Source: CAZKMM01 sp964553915
GTDB lineage: Bacteria > RBG-13-61-14 > DRUE01
Length of the DNA stretch: 23,427 nucleotides
Assembly: GCA_964553915.1 (NCBI GenBank)
Contig: CAZKMM010000024.1
Span: 1 to 23,427, forward strand
Reading direction: 5' to 3'
Shown here piece by piece: positions 1 through 7,960 of the stretch. How positions within the stretch are numbered: the first letter of the stretch is position 1; each line of letters begins with the position of its first letter. The position numbers were made by a program, and so were the translations under genes. Below the pieces are notes generated by a model. That model worked only from the letters and a program-made list of their open reading frames with translations, was not told where the DNA came from and ran no database searches.

Positions 1-105
1 AAATCTGTGGACTGAAACCAAACCGCCAACAGCCGAAGGCGCTCTTGGATATTTCAACCCACGGGTCTGTGAGACCCTTTACTTATGTGCCTTAAGGCAC
101 CGCCA
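1..105. repeat. Structured repeat-like sequence at window edge, possible mobile-element end
   Basis: This stretch holds a perfect 14-bp palindrome, GTGCCTTAAGGCAC (87-100), and a hairpin with a perfect 6-bp stem and GTG loop, GGGTCT-GTG-AGACCC (63-77). There is also a weaker imperfect stem around 29-51 (CCAA...TTGG with a GCC/GGC core). The stop codon of the truncated glycosyltransferase (92-94) lies inside the palindrome, so coding homology ends where the structured sequence begins. I infer the edge of an insertion sequence, MITE or other multicopy repeat. No transposase is visible. Read on the plus strand, the GGGTCT hairpin followed by TTT could instead be a terminator for a gene outside the window. 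Confidence 0.4.
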
Positions 106-655
106 TTTCGCCAATTCGACCAAAAAACGCAGGGTGAATTAAGCCAAAACCAAGCGCCAGCAAAGAAACCGAAGAAGAAAAATACTGCCGGGCTAAAAGA
201 TAAAAAAAGATTCCATACAGAAAATAAAAGAGATTGGAAAGAATAATCCCGGCGATTAAAAATCTTTCCTGGAGAAATTTTCCCAGGATTTTAATCATCC
301 AGGGGAACAAAGGCCAGTGCCGATAAGCGAACTTTCGCGCTACCCCATCCTGATAACCGAGCTGGTCTATTACCCGAAGATTCTTTATTTCCTGCTCCAG
401 ATTATAATCTCCACTGGTTAATTTTTGATAACCGAGTTTGGCAATCCGAACAAACCAGGCACCATCAAAATTTGCCAGATTTTCCCGGAGCCGGGTATCT
501 GCACGAGTCATCCAGATGTCGGTTTGATATTCAGCCCGGGGAAGATAATGATGGGCATAAAAGAAAATTAAAAAATAAACCAGCTTAATTCCCAAAAGGA
601 TACTGAAAAGATTTACCCACTCTTTTCCGGTAAGCTTTATTGTTGATTCCCTCAT
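92..655 (-). pseudogene. GT-C-fold (PIG-V/mannosyltransferase-like) membrane glycosyltransferase, N-terminal part only
   Basis: The 187-residue product has a membrane segment at about 12-36, then a large extracytoplasmic loop with the motif NFDGAWFVRIAKLGY (62-76), and two further hydrophobic segments at about 133-155 and 160-180. This matches the start of bacterial PIG-V-like GT-C enzymes, in which a conserved Asp in a WDA-x-WY-like loop precedes an IA-x-x-GY motif and then FPLYP (here WPLFPW, 114-119). These enzymes transfer sugars from polyprenyl-phosphate donors outside the cytoplasmic membrane. Family members usually run to about 380-450 residues, so about half is missing. The frame closes inside a palindrome in the edge repeat, which suggests interruption rather than a natural end. 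The start ATG overlaps the stop of the upstream radical SAM gene (ATGA), so the two are translationally coupled. The donor and acceptor cannot be told. Confidence 0.6.
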
Positions 656-2151
656 TTCAAATATCTTCGCCAGACCCGGATAATCAAGCCCAGAGTATAG
701 CGGGGATGCCGAATAAATAAATCAATAAAGCTCTTCTTAAACAAAAGCCAGGGATGGCGTAAAAAAGCCCAAAAATAATATTTGACAAATTCCCTTCCTG
801 CCATCCGCTCTATTTCCCGGGCTTTAAAATATTTGGGCTTGTAAATGTAGCGGGTAAAAGTAAGATTTTCAAAATTGAAATCATCAGGAAGAAGCCCCTC
901 CTGCTCGGCTCGCTGGTAAAGCTCGGTACCCGGCAGGGGATTGGCAATGAAAAAATATGCCATATTGGTCTTAACCTCCCGGGCAAATTTAAAGGTCTGG
1001 CGGATTTGCTCCTTGGTCTCTCCGGGAAAGCCGAAAATATAAAAAGCATTGGTGCGAATCCCTGCCTGGTGAATCAGTTTGGTAACCTCTTTGGCTTTTT
1101 CCAGATTCAGGGGCTTTTTGATGATATGGTCCAGAACATATTGAGAACCGCTTTCAAAAGCCAAAGTTACCTCATAGCAACCTGCCCGCTTCATTAAATC
1201 AACCATTTCTTCATCCAGGGTCCAGACCGCCACTCCATTGGGAAGATTGAAGGAAATTTTATATCCCCGGTCAATAATTCCCTGGAAAATTTTCTTGGCT
1301 CGCTTCTTATTGGCGGTAAGGTTATCATCCTCAAACTGAATCTCCCTGATTCCCCACCTCTCAATCAGCTCACCAATTTCATCCAGCACATTCTCCGGAC
1401 TTCTCCACCGATACCTGTGTCCCCAGAACCGGCTGGAGGAACAAAAAGTGCATCGGGCTGGACAGCCCCGGGAGGTAATCATCGGTGTATTGAGCTTTTC
1501 CTTGGCACTGAAACTGTGAGGAACAATAATTTCCGGATACAAATCCATTGGGAGAAGGTCGCGGGCAGGAAAAGGAATCTCATCTAAATTCTCAATCCAG
1601 CGGGTTTTGGGATTAATTCTTACCTCGCCATTTTCCCTCCAGGCAAGCCCGTCAATCTCTGCCAGCTCTCCCTCTCCTCTAAAAGCCCGAATTATCTCCC
1701 GCATTGTATATTCACCCTCACCCAGAACAATCATATCCAGATTCTGCTCCCGGTTTAATAGCCCGGAAGCACAAAAAGTGGGATAGGTTCCGCCTGTGAT
1801 GGTGATAATATCCTGGTCCAGCTCCTTTACCTGCCGGCAAATTTCCCGCACCACTGGAAAAACCGAAGAAAATAAACAGCTAATCCCAACCAGTTGGGGC
1901 TGGAATTCTTCAATCCGCCTGAGAATCTCTTCATAAGTAGAGCCGTAAATTAAAAAATCATTATCCAGCTCCTGCTCATTGTAAAAACCTTCTGCCAGCG
2001 CATCCATAATTTGCACTTCCACCTCATCCCGAATCACCGAGGCGATATAACTCACCCCCAGGGGAGGGAAAACCAGCTTTATTGTTTCCTTGTAAAGCCG
2101 AACTGGAGGAAAAAGCAAAAATACCCGCTCTATTTGTCTGGGCTTGAACAT
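652..2151 (-). CDS. B12-binding-domain radical SAM protein
   Basis: The product is about 499 residues. The N-terminal 1-160 region has a cobalamin-binding-like Rossmann fold: FPPLGVSYIASVIR at 28-41, VGISCLFSS at 88-96, and ITGGTYPTF with VLGEGEYTM near 118-150. The radical SAM core follows with TSRGCPARCTFCSSS, whose C230, C234 and C237 form the CxxxCxxC ligands of the 4Fe-4S cluster. The canonical cobalamin DxHxxG histidine is not visible, as in many BchE/HpnP-like relatives. Such enzymes modify lipids, cofactors or secondary metabolites by methylation or other radical chemistry; the substrate is unknown. Coupling to a membrane glycosyltransferase suggests lipid or cell-surface modification (inference). 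I chose ATG at 2151 over the TTG two codons upstream because a -10-like TCTAAT (minus strand, 2161-2166) would start the message between them. No Shine-Dalgarno sequence precedes either. Confidence 0.88.
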   Translation of the reverse strand: MFKPRQIERVFLLFPPVRLYKETIKLVFPPLGVSYIASVIRDEVEVQIMDALAEGFYNEQELDNDFLIYGSTYEEILRRIEEFQPQLVGISCLFSSVFPVVREICRQVKELDQDIITITGGTYPTFCASGLLNREQNLDMIVLGEGEYTMREIIRAFRGEGELAEIDGLAWRENGEVRINPKTRWIENLDEIPFPARDLLPMDLYPEIIVPHSFSAKEKLNTPMITSRGCPARCTFCSSSRFWGHRYRWRSPENVLDEIGELIERWGIREIQFEDDNLTANKKRAKKIFQGIIDRGYKISFNLPNGVAVWTLDEEMVDLMKRAGCYEVTLAFESGSQYVLDHIIKKPLNLEKAKEVTKLIHQAGIRTNAFYIFGFPGETKEQIRQTFKFAREVKTNMAYFFIANPLPGTELYQRAEQEGLLPDDFNFENLTFTRYIYKPKYFKAREIERMAGREFVKYYFWAFLRHPWLLFKKSFIDLFIRHPRYTLGLIIRVWRRYLK

Positions 2152-2293
2152 TTTCAAAAGATTAGACTATCTTTGCTTCAAAAAAGTTTAGGATTATTTT
2201 AACACCAAAGCTCTGGTGAAAAAATTATCGCTTTTCTGGGAAGTTAAATAATTCGGTCAGAAAAATTTTTAAGCCAAATTTATTTAAATTTTA

Positions 2294-2321
2294 TTTAAAT
2301 TTACATAAAATCTGATATAAT
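2294..2321 (+). promoter_or_regulatory. Extended -10 promoter of the amidase-rph-rdgB operon (leaderless)
   Basis: TATAAT lies at 2316-2321 with the extended element TGa just before it (2313-2315). A weak -35-like TTTAAA lies at 2294-2299 (16-bp spacer) in a very AT-rich stretch. Transcription would begin about 2328-2330, essentially at the A of the ATG at 2330. No Shine-Dalgarno sequence precedes that ATG, so the mRNA is probably leaderless. Confidence 0.65.
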
Positions 2322-2329
2322 TAAAACAA

Positions 2330-3508
2330 ATGAAAAAAAGATTGAACATTTTGATTTTTTTTCTTTCCCTGTTTTTCCCTCTTTTTTTACTGGGTAATTT
2401 AAAGCTCTCGGTTAATGGAGAAGAAAAAGAATTAAAAGACTATTTCCAGAAAGAAGAAAAAATTTATCTTTCCAGCCGAGAACTGTTTTCTCTGCTTGAT
2501 GCAGAGGTGGTTTTTTCCTCAGACCAGAACTGGCTTTTCATCAAAGGAAAAGGAAAGCTCTGCACCATAGACCTGGCTCGGTCGCAGGGAGCAATTGGGA
2601 ATGAGCAAATAAAATTCGCTTCCGCCCTAAAAAAAGACGGGGTCTGGTATCTTTCCGAGGATTTTTTAACTGAAGTTTATGCCAAACTTACCAGCTCAAA
2701 AATAGAGTTAATCAAACCGGAGCAGAAAACTCCCTCTTCCCCGGAGAAATTAAACCTGCCCCGGAATTTTAAAAAAGACCCGGTGGATGTGGTGGTAATA
2801 GACCCGGGGCATGGCGGGTCTAATTTGGGTGCCACTACCCCGGAAGGCTGGCGGGAAAAGGACCTGACCCTAACGCTGGCAAAAATGCTCAAGAAAAAAC
2901 TTCTCAGAGTTTCCGGGCTAAAAGTTTACCTTACCCGGGAGCAGGACCAGGACCTGGCACTGGAGGAGCGAAGCAAATTTGCCAATCAGGTAAAGGGAGA
3001 CCTTTTTATCAGCATCCATGCCAATGCTTATAATTCCATTCGGGTAAGCGGGGTGGAGAGTTATTTTTTGAGCCTTGAAGCCACTGATGAGGAAAGCAGG
3101 AAGCTGGCTTTCTGGGAAAACCTCGGAGCAGAAGGTGAGCTTAATTCTCAACCATTATTTGAAAATGATGAGCTGGGAATAATACTGGGAGATATGCTCC
3201 AGAGTGAGCATATTGCGGAGAGTGAAATTCTGGCAAAGATTATCCAGAAGAATCTAACCCGGGCACTTAAAAGTAAAAACCGTGGGGTTCGGCAAGCACC
3301 CTTCCGGGTCTTGATGGGGGTTAATATGCCTGCGGTTCTGGTAGAGGTGGGGTTTTTGACCAATCCTGATGATTTGCTAAATATCATCAATCCTGCCAAT
3401 CAGGAAAAGATTGTTGACGCTTTGTATCAGAGTATTTTAGAATTTCGGGAGATGAAATCCCGGAAACTGGGTATGGAGGAAGGAAATGCCCCGGAAAAGA
3501 AAAAATGA
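2330..3508 (+). CDS. N-acetylmuramoyl-L-alanine amidase (Amidase_3) with N-terminal beta-rich domain
   Basis: This is a secreted zinc amidase that cleaves the amide bond between N-acetylmuramic acid and L-alanine in peptidoglycan. A lysine-rich start and hydrophobic run at about 7-22 form a signal peptide or membrane anchor. Residues about 25-128 resemble the copper-amine-oxidase-N/stalk-like domains often found before such amidases. The catalytic domain (about 152-375) carries DPGHGG (H161), REKDLTL (E176), SIHAN (H230) and LVEVGFLTN (E339). These are the expected Zn ligands and catalytic glutamate. The region 250-300 between SIHAN and the last motif is longer than the minimal domain and could hold a regulatory helix, as in AmiC. 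The gene heads an operon with rph, which it overlaps by 23 bp, and has its own extended -10 promoter without a leader. Confidence 0.93.
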   Translation: MKKRLNILIFFLSLFFPLFLLGNLKLSVNGEEKELKDYFQKEEKIYLSSRELFSLLDAEVVFSSDQNWLFIKGKGKLCTIDLARSQGAIGNEQIKFASALKKDGVWYLSEDFLTEVYAKLTSSKIELIKPEQKTPSSPEKLNLPRNFKKDPVDVVVIDPGHGGSNLGATTPEGWREKDLTLTLAKMLKKKLLRVSGLKVYLTREQDQDLALEERSKFANQVKGDLFISIHANAYNSIRVSGVESYFLSLEATDEESRKLAFWENLGAEGELNSQPLFENDELGIILGDMLQSEHIAESEILAKIIQKNLTRALKSKNRGVRQAPFRVLMGVNMPAVLVEVGFLTNPDDLLNIINPANQEKIVDALYQSILEFREMKSRKLGMEEGNAPEKKK

Positions 3509-4208
3509 CCAGCTCCGGAAGGTAAGCATCAAACCAGGTGTTTTAAAATATGCGGAAGGTTCCTGCCTGATTAAAATGGGCAATACTCAGGTGCTCTGTT
3601 CTGCCAGTGTGCTGGATTCGGTTCCGCCCTTTTTGCGGGAGACCGGGCAGGGATGGATTACTGCGGAATATGCTCTTCTTCCCCGCTCCACCCAGACCCG
3701 CACCGAGCGGGAGCGGGTCCGCTCCGGGCTGAAAGGAAGGACTCAGGAAATCCAGCGAATGATTGGCAGAAGCCTTCGGGCAGTGGTGGACTTAGAAAAG
3801 CTCGGTCCCAGAACCATTATTATTGATTGTGATGTAATACAGGCAGATGGAGGCACCCGCTGTGCCAGTATTACCGGTGGGTTTGTGGCTCTGGTTCTGG
3901 CGGTGCAATGGCTTTTGAAGAAAAAGTTAATTGAAGAAAATCCCATCCGTGAGTATCTTTCTGCGGTGAGTGTGGGTAAAGTTGGAGGGAAGCTGGTTTT
4001 AGATTTGGATTATGAGGAAGATTCTCAGGCTGAAGTAGATTTTAATGTGGTGATGACTGAAAGCGGAAGGTTTGTGGAGATTCAGGGAACCGCGGAGCAT
4101 TCTCCTTTTGGCAGGCAGGAACTGGATAAAATGCTCAGGCTGGCAGAAAAAGGGATTCGGGAGCTGGTCAGGTGCCAGAAAAAAGTGCTGGAAAAGAAAA
4201 GAAAATAA
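3486..4208 (+). CDS. rph: Ribonuclease PH
   Basis: This phosphorolytic 3'-5' exoribonuclease trims tRNA 3' ends, releasing nucleoside diphosphates. The 240-residue length is normal for the family. The phosphate-binding arginines are visible in GLKGRTQEIQR (R85) and DGGTRCASITG (R125), and the acidic metal-binding residues in DLDYEEDSQAEVDFNVVMT (D179, D185). GTAEHSPF near 201-208 is also family-typical. The start ATG at 3486 is preceded by GGAGGAAGG inside the amidase 3' end, so this gene is translated by Shine-Dalgarno recognition, unlike the promoter-proximal amidase. The rph-rdgB pairing that follows is a common bacterial arrangement, which supports both calls. Confidence 0.97.
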   Translation: MPRKRKNDQLRKVSIKPGVLKYAEGSCLIKMGNTQVLCSASVLDSVPPFLRETGQGWITAEYALLPRSTQTRTERERVRSGLKGRTQEIQRMIGRSLRAVVDLEKLGPRTIIIDCDVIQADGGTRCASITGGFVALVLAVQWLLKKKLIEENPIREYLSAVSVGKVGGKLVLDLDYEEDSQAEVDFNVVMTESGRFVEIQGTAEHSPFGRQELDKMLRLAEKGIRELVRCQKKVLEKKRK

Positions 4209-4813
4209 TCCTGGTTGCTACCAGAAATCCCGGGAAATTTCAGGAATTCAAAAATTTCTTTAAAGACCTTCCAGTTGAGCTTTTAAGTCTGCGGGATTTT
4301 CCGGAAGTGGGAGAAATTGATGAGCCTTATTCCAGCTTTGAAGAAAACGCCCGGCACAAAGCGATAATCTGCTTGAAAAAAACCGGACTTTTCAGCCTGG
4401 CAGACGATTCTGGTTTGGAGGTGGAGGCTCTCCGAGGAGCTCCCGGAGTGCGCTCGGCCCGCTTTGCTGGAGAAAATGCCACCGACCAAGAAAACAATCA
4501 GAAACTGCTGGAAGTTTTAAAGGGTCTGGAACCGGAAAAGAGAAAAGCCCGTTTCGTTTGTGTGCTGGCGCTGGCAATTTCGGAAAAGCAAGTGGAGATG
4601 GTTCGGGCAGAAACCGAGGGAATAATTTTAGAAACTCCCCGGGGAGAGAAAGGCTTTGGTTATGACCCGCTTTTTTATTACCCCCCTCTGGGCAAGACCT
4701 TTGCGGAGCTGGAGACGGAAGAAAAATTAAAGGTCTCCCACCGGGGAAAAGCCTTAGAAAAAATGAGGAAGATTTTAGAGCAAATCCTCAAGGAGAACAG
4801 TATTCCAGAGTGA
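4172..4813 (+). CDS. rdgB: Non-canonical purine NTP pyrophosphatase (XTP/dITP diphosphatase)
   Basis: The enzyme hydrolyses XTP, ITP and dITP to the monophosphates, keeping deaminated purines out of nucleic acids. The HAM1/RdgB signature is complete: ILVATRNPGKFQEF near 13-26, LADDSGLEVEALRGAPGVRSARFAG parts at 76-100 with D78 and D79, GEKGFGYDPLFYYP at 158-171, and KVSHRGKAL at 187-195. Translation begins at a GTG 37 bp inside rph, giving 213 residues with a short charged N-terminal extension. No ATG lies between the GTG and the first conserved strand. Its 3' end overlaps the convergent SGNH gene by 26 bp, leaving no room for a separate terminator. Together with guaB and guaA further along, this adds a purine-handling element to the window. 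Confidence 0.96.
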   Translation: MPEKSAGKEKKIILVATRNPGKFQEFKNFFKDLPVELLSLRDFPEVGEIDEPYSSFEENARHKAIICLKKTGLFSLADDSGLEVEALRGAPGVRSARFAGENATDQENNQKLLEVLKGLEPEKRKARFVCVLALAISEKQVEMVRAETEGIILETPRGEKGFGYDPLFYYPPLGKTFAELETEEKLKVSHRGKALEKMRKILEQILKENSIPE

Positions 4814-7058
4814 ATTTAGTTAACCAGACCTCCCCCGGGAAAGAGGTCGGGTCAATTCTCAGGTAAAAAATCTTTTCCGTGCCCAACCAGTGAACCTGCT
4901 TAGAAAGGTCAATACTTAACTGATTAACCTTATCACTTCCAAGATAAGGGATTTGAATTTTAAATGCTTCAGAAAATTTTGCCTCTGGCTCTTTGCTCCA
5001 GTAAATTTCCAGCCAGTTGAATTCCTGCGGATTTGTCCCGGTGAGCGAGGGGCTAAATTTTAGCTTAAGTTCAAGTTTTTTGCCTGCCAGGGGAATAATC
5101 TGGATGGGAAAAATAAAATAGGGATTTTCCCCCAGAGTCTTGATTTTTACGCCCTCTTCGGAAAATCCCAGCTCAAGAAAAGAGGCACGAATGAATCTAC
5201 GATTTTTAGACAGATAGGCAATTAAATCTAATTTTTGGCTCCCTTGCTGGCAAGCCTGCTGATGAGCCAGGGCAAGAAGATTCATTTTTTCCCTGACATT
5301 TTCCAGCTGGGCTTGGCTCTCCTGATACTGGAAAATCCATTGATATTTATCAAGTGGATAAATCGGCTTTTTCCAGCTCAACTCCGGTGAAGAGCGGACT
5401 AAAATAACTCCTCGGAGAGGAGGGATGGTTGGCTCCTGATTCAAGGAAAACAAAAAATAATTTCCCTGCATAAGGATATGGGGATAAAAATACCGGTAAA
5501 GCATCATTTGAAGCTGATTTCTGGGAGCTCTCTGTAAGGTTTGGAGCAAAAGGTTCTTTGCCTTTTCTTCCCAGCCCAGTTCCAGGTATAAAGAAATCAG
5601 GCAGAAGCGAGCCAGAAGATTTTCCGGCTGGTGAGCAATTACCTCTTTTAAAAAATTTCGGGTCTGAGCATCAAAGTCAGCGAGATGGCGTTGAAGAAGG
5701 TAATAAATAGAGAGTCTAAATTTCACCTGAGCAAGATAGTCTTCATCAATTTCAAGATTTTTCATTATCTTTTCCAAAGGAGGAAAAGGGAGGTTTTTTT
5801 CTGGGAAAAATCCTTCCTGAATGATTTTTTGGAAAATCGCTCGGGCAATCAGCCACTGCCCGAATAAGGTGGGATGACAGTGGTCAACAAACAGGTCAAA
5901 GCCCGGGGTGGTTTTTGCCTGCTGGAAAAAAAGGCTTTCTACATCAACCAGTATCACTGGATATTTCTGGGCAAGTCTCCGGATAATCTGATTGATCTCT
6001 GGTGGTGCCCGATGCCTGCTATTATCCAGCTTTCGGGCAAGAAGAAAATGCTCTTTGGCTGAAGAAAAATCTCCCCTTTTTTCCTCCAGCCAGCCGGCTA
6101 AAAATTGATACATCGCATAATCCGGAGCCAGAGACTTTGCCTGATCAAGAAATTGCTCTGCCTCTCGTAATCTTCCTTCAAAGATATAAGTATAAGCCTG
6201 AGCGAGATTCTTGATGAGAAACTCAGTTTGTTCCTCACTCAACCCCTGCGGATAAGGAAGCCATTCCGGGGGCCAATCTTTAAGATTAACAGTTACGGCA
6301 CAGAGGAGAGTGGGGATTTTCTTTCGCTTTAAGACCGAAAGCATTCGCTCCAGATGGTATTGATAACTGAGCATCCTCTGCTTTCGGAATTCCTCAGTCA
6401 CCGGCTGGCTTTCTGGAGCCGGGCTCTCCAAATTTACCCCGAGCCTTTCCACTACTTCTTGATGAGTGCCAACAAACGCAGGGATAAGTAAGAACAATTT
6501 ATCAAAGGAGCGAACCAGCTGATATAATCGGGAATGAAGTCGGAGCTGGTCTAAAATCCGGTCCAGAAGCGGATGCTGGTAGTCTGGAACCAGGCTGGCA
6601 ACAAAAAGCTCATTCTGCCCGGAATAAATCAGAACCAGATCCGGCTGATATTTTAAAGATTGAAGCAGGCAGGATTTTACCTCCAGGCTGTTCATACCAC
6701 TGGCACCCAGATTTATTACCTCAACTTCTTTTTCCGGATAAGCTTTTCGCAGGGCATATTCCAGCATCCTGGGAAAACTGGAACGACCATAATAAGGCGA
6801 GCCCATTATAGTGCTTCCACCAAAAGCAAAAATCCGAAAAAGTCCTTCTGGCTTTTGTTTTAAAAATTTAGGCTTGTTAACTCCAAGCTTATATTGAACC
6901 CACACTTTGCCCTGCTGGTCTTTGAACTCATCAAAATAACCCGGCTTGGGCAGGAAAGGAACCAGGCGTAAAATTCCTTCCAGAGCCAGAAAAAAAACCA
7001 GATTGATTAAAAAAATGAATAAAAGATACTTTCCAAATTTTCTCAATGAAAAACTCAT
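4788..7058 (-). CDS. Membrane-anchored SGNH/GDSL-like hydrolase with embedded TPR region and large C-terminal part
   Basis: The 756-residue product begins with one membrane segment (about 11-33). An SGNH hydrolase domain follows. Block I is FAFGGSTIMG with the probable nucleophile S82, block II is NLGASGMNS (G118, G121), block III is IYSGQNELF (N149), and the catalytic pair lies in FVDHCHPT (D392, H395). Between blocks III and V sits a TPR-like helical stretch (about 285-345: FEGRLREAEQFLDQAKSLAPDY), so the fold is interrupted. Residues about 400-560 contain more helical, TPR-like sequence. The final 200 residues look beta-rich and are unassigned. SGNH proteins of this type are usually esterases or acyltransferases acting on cell-surface sugars; the substrate is unknown. 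It follows the metallohydrolase gene by 21 bp without a clear Shine-Dalgarno sequence. Confidence 0.82.
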   Translation of the reverse strand: MSFSLRKFGKYLLFIFLINLVFFLALEGILRLVPFLPKPGYFDEFKDQQGKVWVQYKLGVNKPKFLKQKPEGLFRIFAFGGSTIMGSPYYGRSSFPRMLEYALRKAYPEKEVEVINLGASGMNSLEVKSCLLQSLKYQPDLVLIYSGQNELFVASLVPDYQHPLLDRILDQLRLHSRLYQLVRSFDKLFLLIPAFVGTHQEVVERLGVNLESPAPESQPVTEEFRKQRMLSYQYHLERMLSVLKRKKIPTLLCAVTVNLKDWPPEWLPYPQGLSEEQTEFLIKNLAQAYTYIFEGRLREAEQFLDQAKSLAPDYAMYQFLAGWLEEKRGDFSSAKEHFLLARKLDNSRHRAPPEINQIIRRLAQKYPVILVDVESLFFQQAKTTPGFDLFVDHCHPTLFGQWLIARAIFQKIIQEGFFPEKNLPFPPLEKIMKNLEIDEDYLAQVKFRLSIYYLLQRHLADFDAQTRNFLKEVIAHQPENLLARFCLISLYLELGWEEKAKNLLLQTLQRAPRNQLQMMLYRYFYPHILMQGNYFLFSLNQEPTIPPLRGVILVRSSPELSWKKPIYPLDKYQWIFQYQESQAQLENVREKMNLLALAHQQACQQGSQKLDLIAYLSKNRRFIRASFLELGFSEEGVKIKTLGENPYFIFPIQIIPLAGKKLELKLKFSPSLTGTNPQEFNWLEIYWSKEPEAKFSEAFKIQIPYLGSDKVNQLSIDLSKQVHWLGTEKIFYLRIDPTSFPGEVWLTKFTLEYCSP

Positions 7059-7079
7059 TTAAGGTCAAAAATTTTCTTT

Positions 7080-7730
7080 TCAGCAAGCGTAATTTAATAC
7101 CCAGATTTCTGTAGAAGATGGCAGTTGCTCTTTTTTCAGCTCCACCTCTGCACTCTCCAGCTTTTTTACATTCTGACAGAGGCTCAAAAAGTCATCTACC
7201 GGGCGAATCGGAAAGCCGAGCTTCTCGGTTTTGTAATGCATTGGAATGGCAATTCCGGGCTTGAGCATCTCCACCACCTCGCTTGCCTGCCTGGCATCAA
7301 TGGTAAAGGTTCCGCCAACCGGAATTAAAAGCACATCCACTCCCTTGAGCTTTTCCGCCTGCTCTGGTTCCGGAATATGACCGAGGTCGCCCAGGAATGC
7401 CACTTTAACTCCATCTGCTTCAAAAACAAAAATAGTATTCCTTCCTCGTTCCGCACCTTTGTTCGGGTCGTGGTAAGCAGGGATAGCGGTAAATTTAATT
7501 CCCTTTACTTCCTGAGAATCCCGCACCACCACCGGCGAGCCTTTTAATCCCTGAACATAATTATGGTCCGCGTGGTCGTGGCTGACCAGAACCAGATCTG
7601 CGGTATCCGGAATGGGAGCATACTTAATCTGTCCACCAAAGCCTCCGGGCTCATAAGGGTCAGTAATGATTTTTACTCCAGAATCCGTGGTGATGGTAAA
7701 GCTGGCGTGTCCGTTCCATTTAATCTTCAT
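7080..7730 (-). CDS. Metallo-beta-lactamase-fold hydrolase (UlaG/UPF0173-like)
   Basis: The 216-residue protein has the metal-binding motif HDHADH at 51-56, further ligand candidates at H87 (PAYHD), D115 and H118 (FLGDLGH), and H165 (IPMHYKT). The opening MKIKWNGHASFTI and the DVLLIPVGGTFTID segment are typical of the UPF0173/UlaG-like branch of the metallo-beta-lactamase superfamily. Relatives act on sugar lactones, nucleotides or other phosphodiesters, so the substrate cannot be given. A strong Shine-Dalgarno sequence AAAGGAGG sits 6-7 bases before the ATG and overlaps the stop codon of the upstream 46-codon ORF, which implies coupled translation. The SGNH gene follows 21 bp downstream on the same strand. 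Confidence 0.93.
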   Translation of the reverse strand: MKIKWNGHASFTITTDSGVKIITDPYEPGGFGGQIKYAPIPDTADLVLVSHDHADHNYVQGLKGSPVVVRDSQEVKGIKFTAIPAYHDPNKGAERGRNTIFVFEADGVKVAFLGDLGHIPEPEQAEKLKGVDVLLIPVGGTFTIDARQASEVVEMLKPGIAIPMHYKTEKLGFPIRPVDDFLSLCQNVKKLESAEVELKKEQLPSSTEIWVLNYAC

Positions 7731-7742
7731 TTTCCCCCTCCT

Positions 7743-7883
7743 TTAAATTTGGTCTGGTGCTGGAAGATTTATCTTTGGTTTTAAAGCCTCCTGAATTTTT
7801 CTCACCCGTTCCAGAAGGTCCCGGGCTTTGTAAGAGATAAAATAAAATTCCCCTTCTTTTTGCCGAATTCTCATCGCCAGCAT
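7743..7883 (-). CDS. 46-codon ORF upstream of the metallohydrolase, function unknown
   Basis: An ATG at 7883 opens 46 codons ending in TAA at 7743-7745. The product begins MLAMRIRQKEGEFYFISYK, continues with ARDLLERVRKIQEALK and ends in LPAPDQI. It has a short beta-like start followed by an amphipathic helix. It was not found by length-limited ORF calling. Support is contextual: AGGAG and AGGGGA lie directly upstream of the ATG, a well-formed promoter precedes it at 7923-7950, and its stop codon overlaps the Shine-Dalgarno sequence of the next gene. I do not recognise the protein. The start weakly recalls the first strand-helix of DGQHR/DndB-like domains, but this is too short to assign. It may be a small protein or a leader peptide that couples translation to the hydrolase gene. 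Confidence 0.55.
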   Translation of the reverse strand: MLAMRIRQKEGEFYFISYKARDLLERVRKIQEALKPKINLPAPDQI

Positions 7884-7893
7884 TCCCCTGCTC

Positions 7894-7908
7894 TCCTGAA
7901 AAACAGGA
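7894..7908 (-). promoter_or_regulatory. Small leader hairpin overlapping the Shine-Dalgarno sequence of the 46-codon ORF
   Basis: On the minus strand TCCTG-TTTTT-CAGGA forms a perfect 5-bp stem with a T5 loop. Its 3' arm includes AGGA of the AGGAG Shine-Dalgarno sequence, nine bases ahead of the ATG at 7883. It lies inside the predicted leader and could lower initiation or respond to temperature. The stem is short, so this is tentative. Confidence 0.35.
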
Positions 7909-7922
7909 TTTGCCTAATAAAA

Positions 7923-7950
7923 ATTATAATTTCCGCATAGAGCAGGTCAA
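7923..7950 (-). promoter_or_regulatory. Sigma70-type promoter for the 46-codon ORF-metallohydrolase-SGNH unit
   Basis: On the minus strand TTGACC (7950-7945) and a consensus TATAAT (7928-7923) are separated by 16 bp. The start point would be near 7916, giving a leader of about 33 bases before the ATG at 7883. This is the clearest leadered promoter in the window, and its first ORF has a Shine-Dalgarno sequence, in contrast to the leaderless units. Confidence 0.68.
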
Positions 7951-7960
7951 GGATTTTGGG

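Noticed and set aside
2152..2157. TTG start for the B12-radical SAM gene
   Set aside because: It has no Shine-Dalgarno sequence, an ATG lies two codons downstream, and a -10-like TCTAAT would start transcription between the two.
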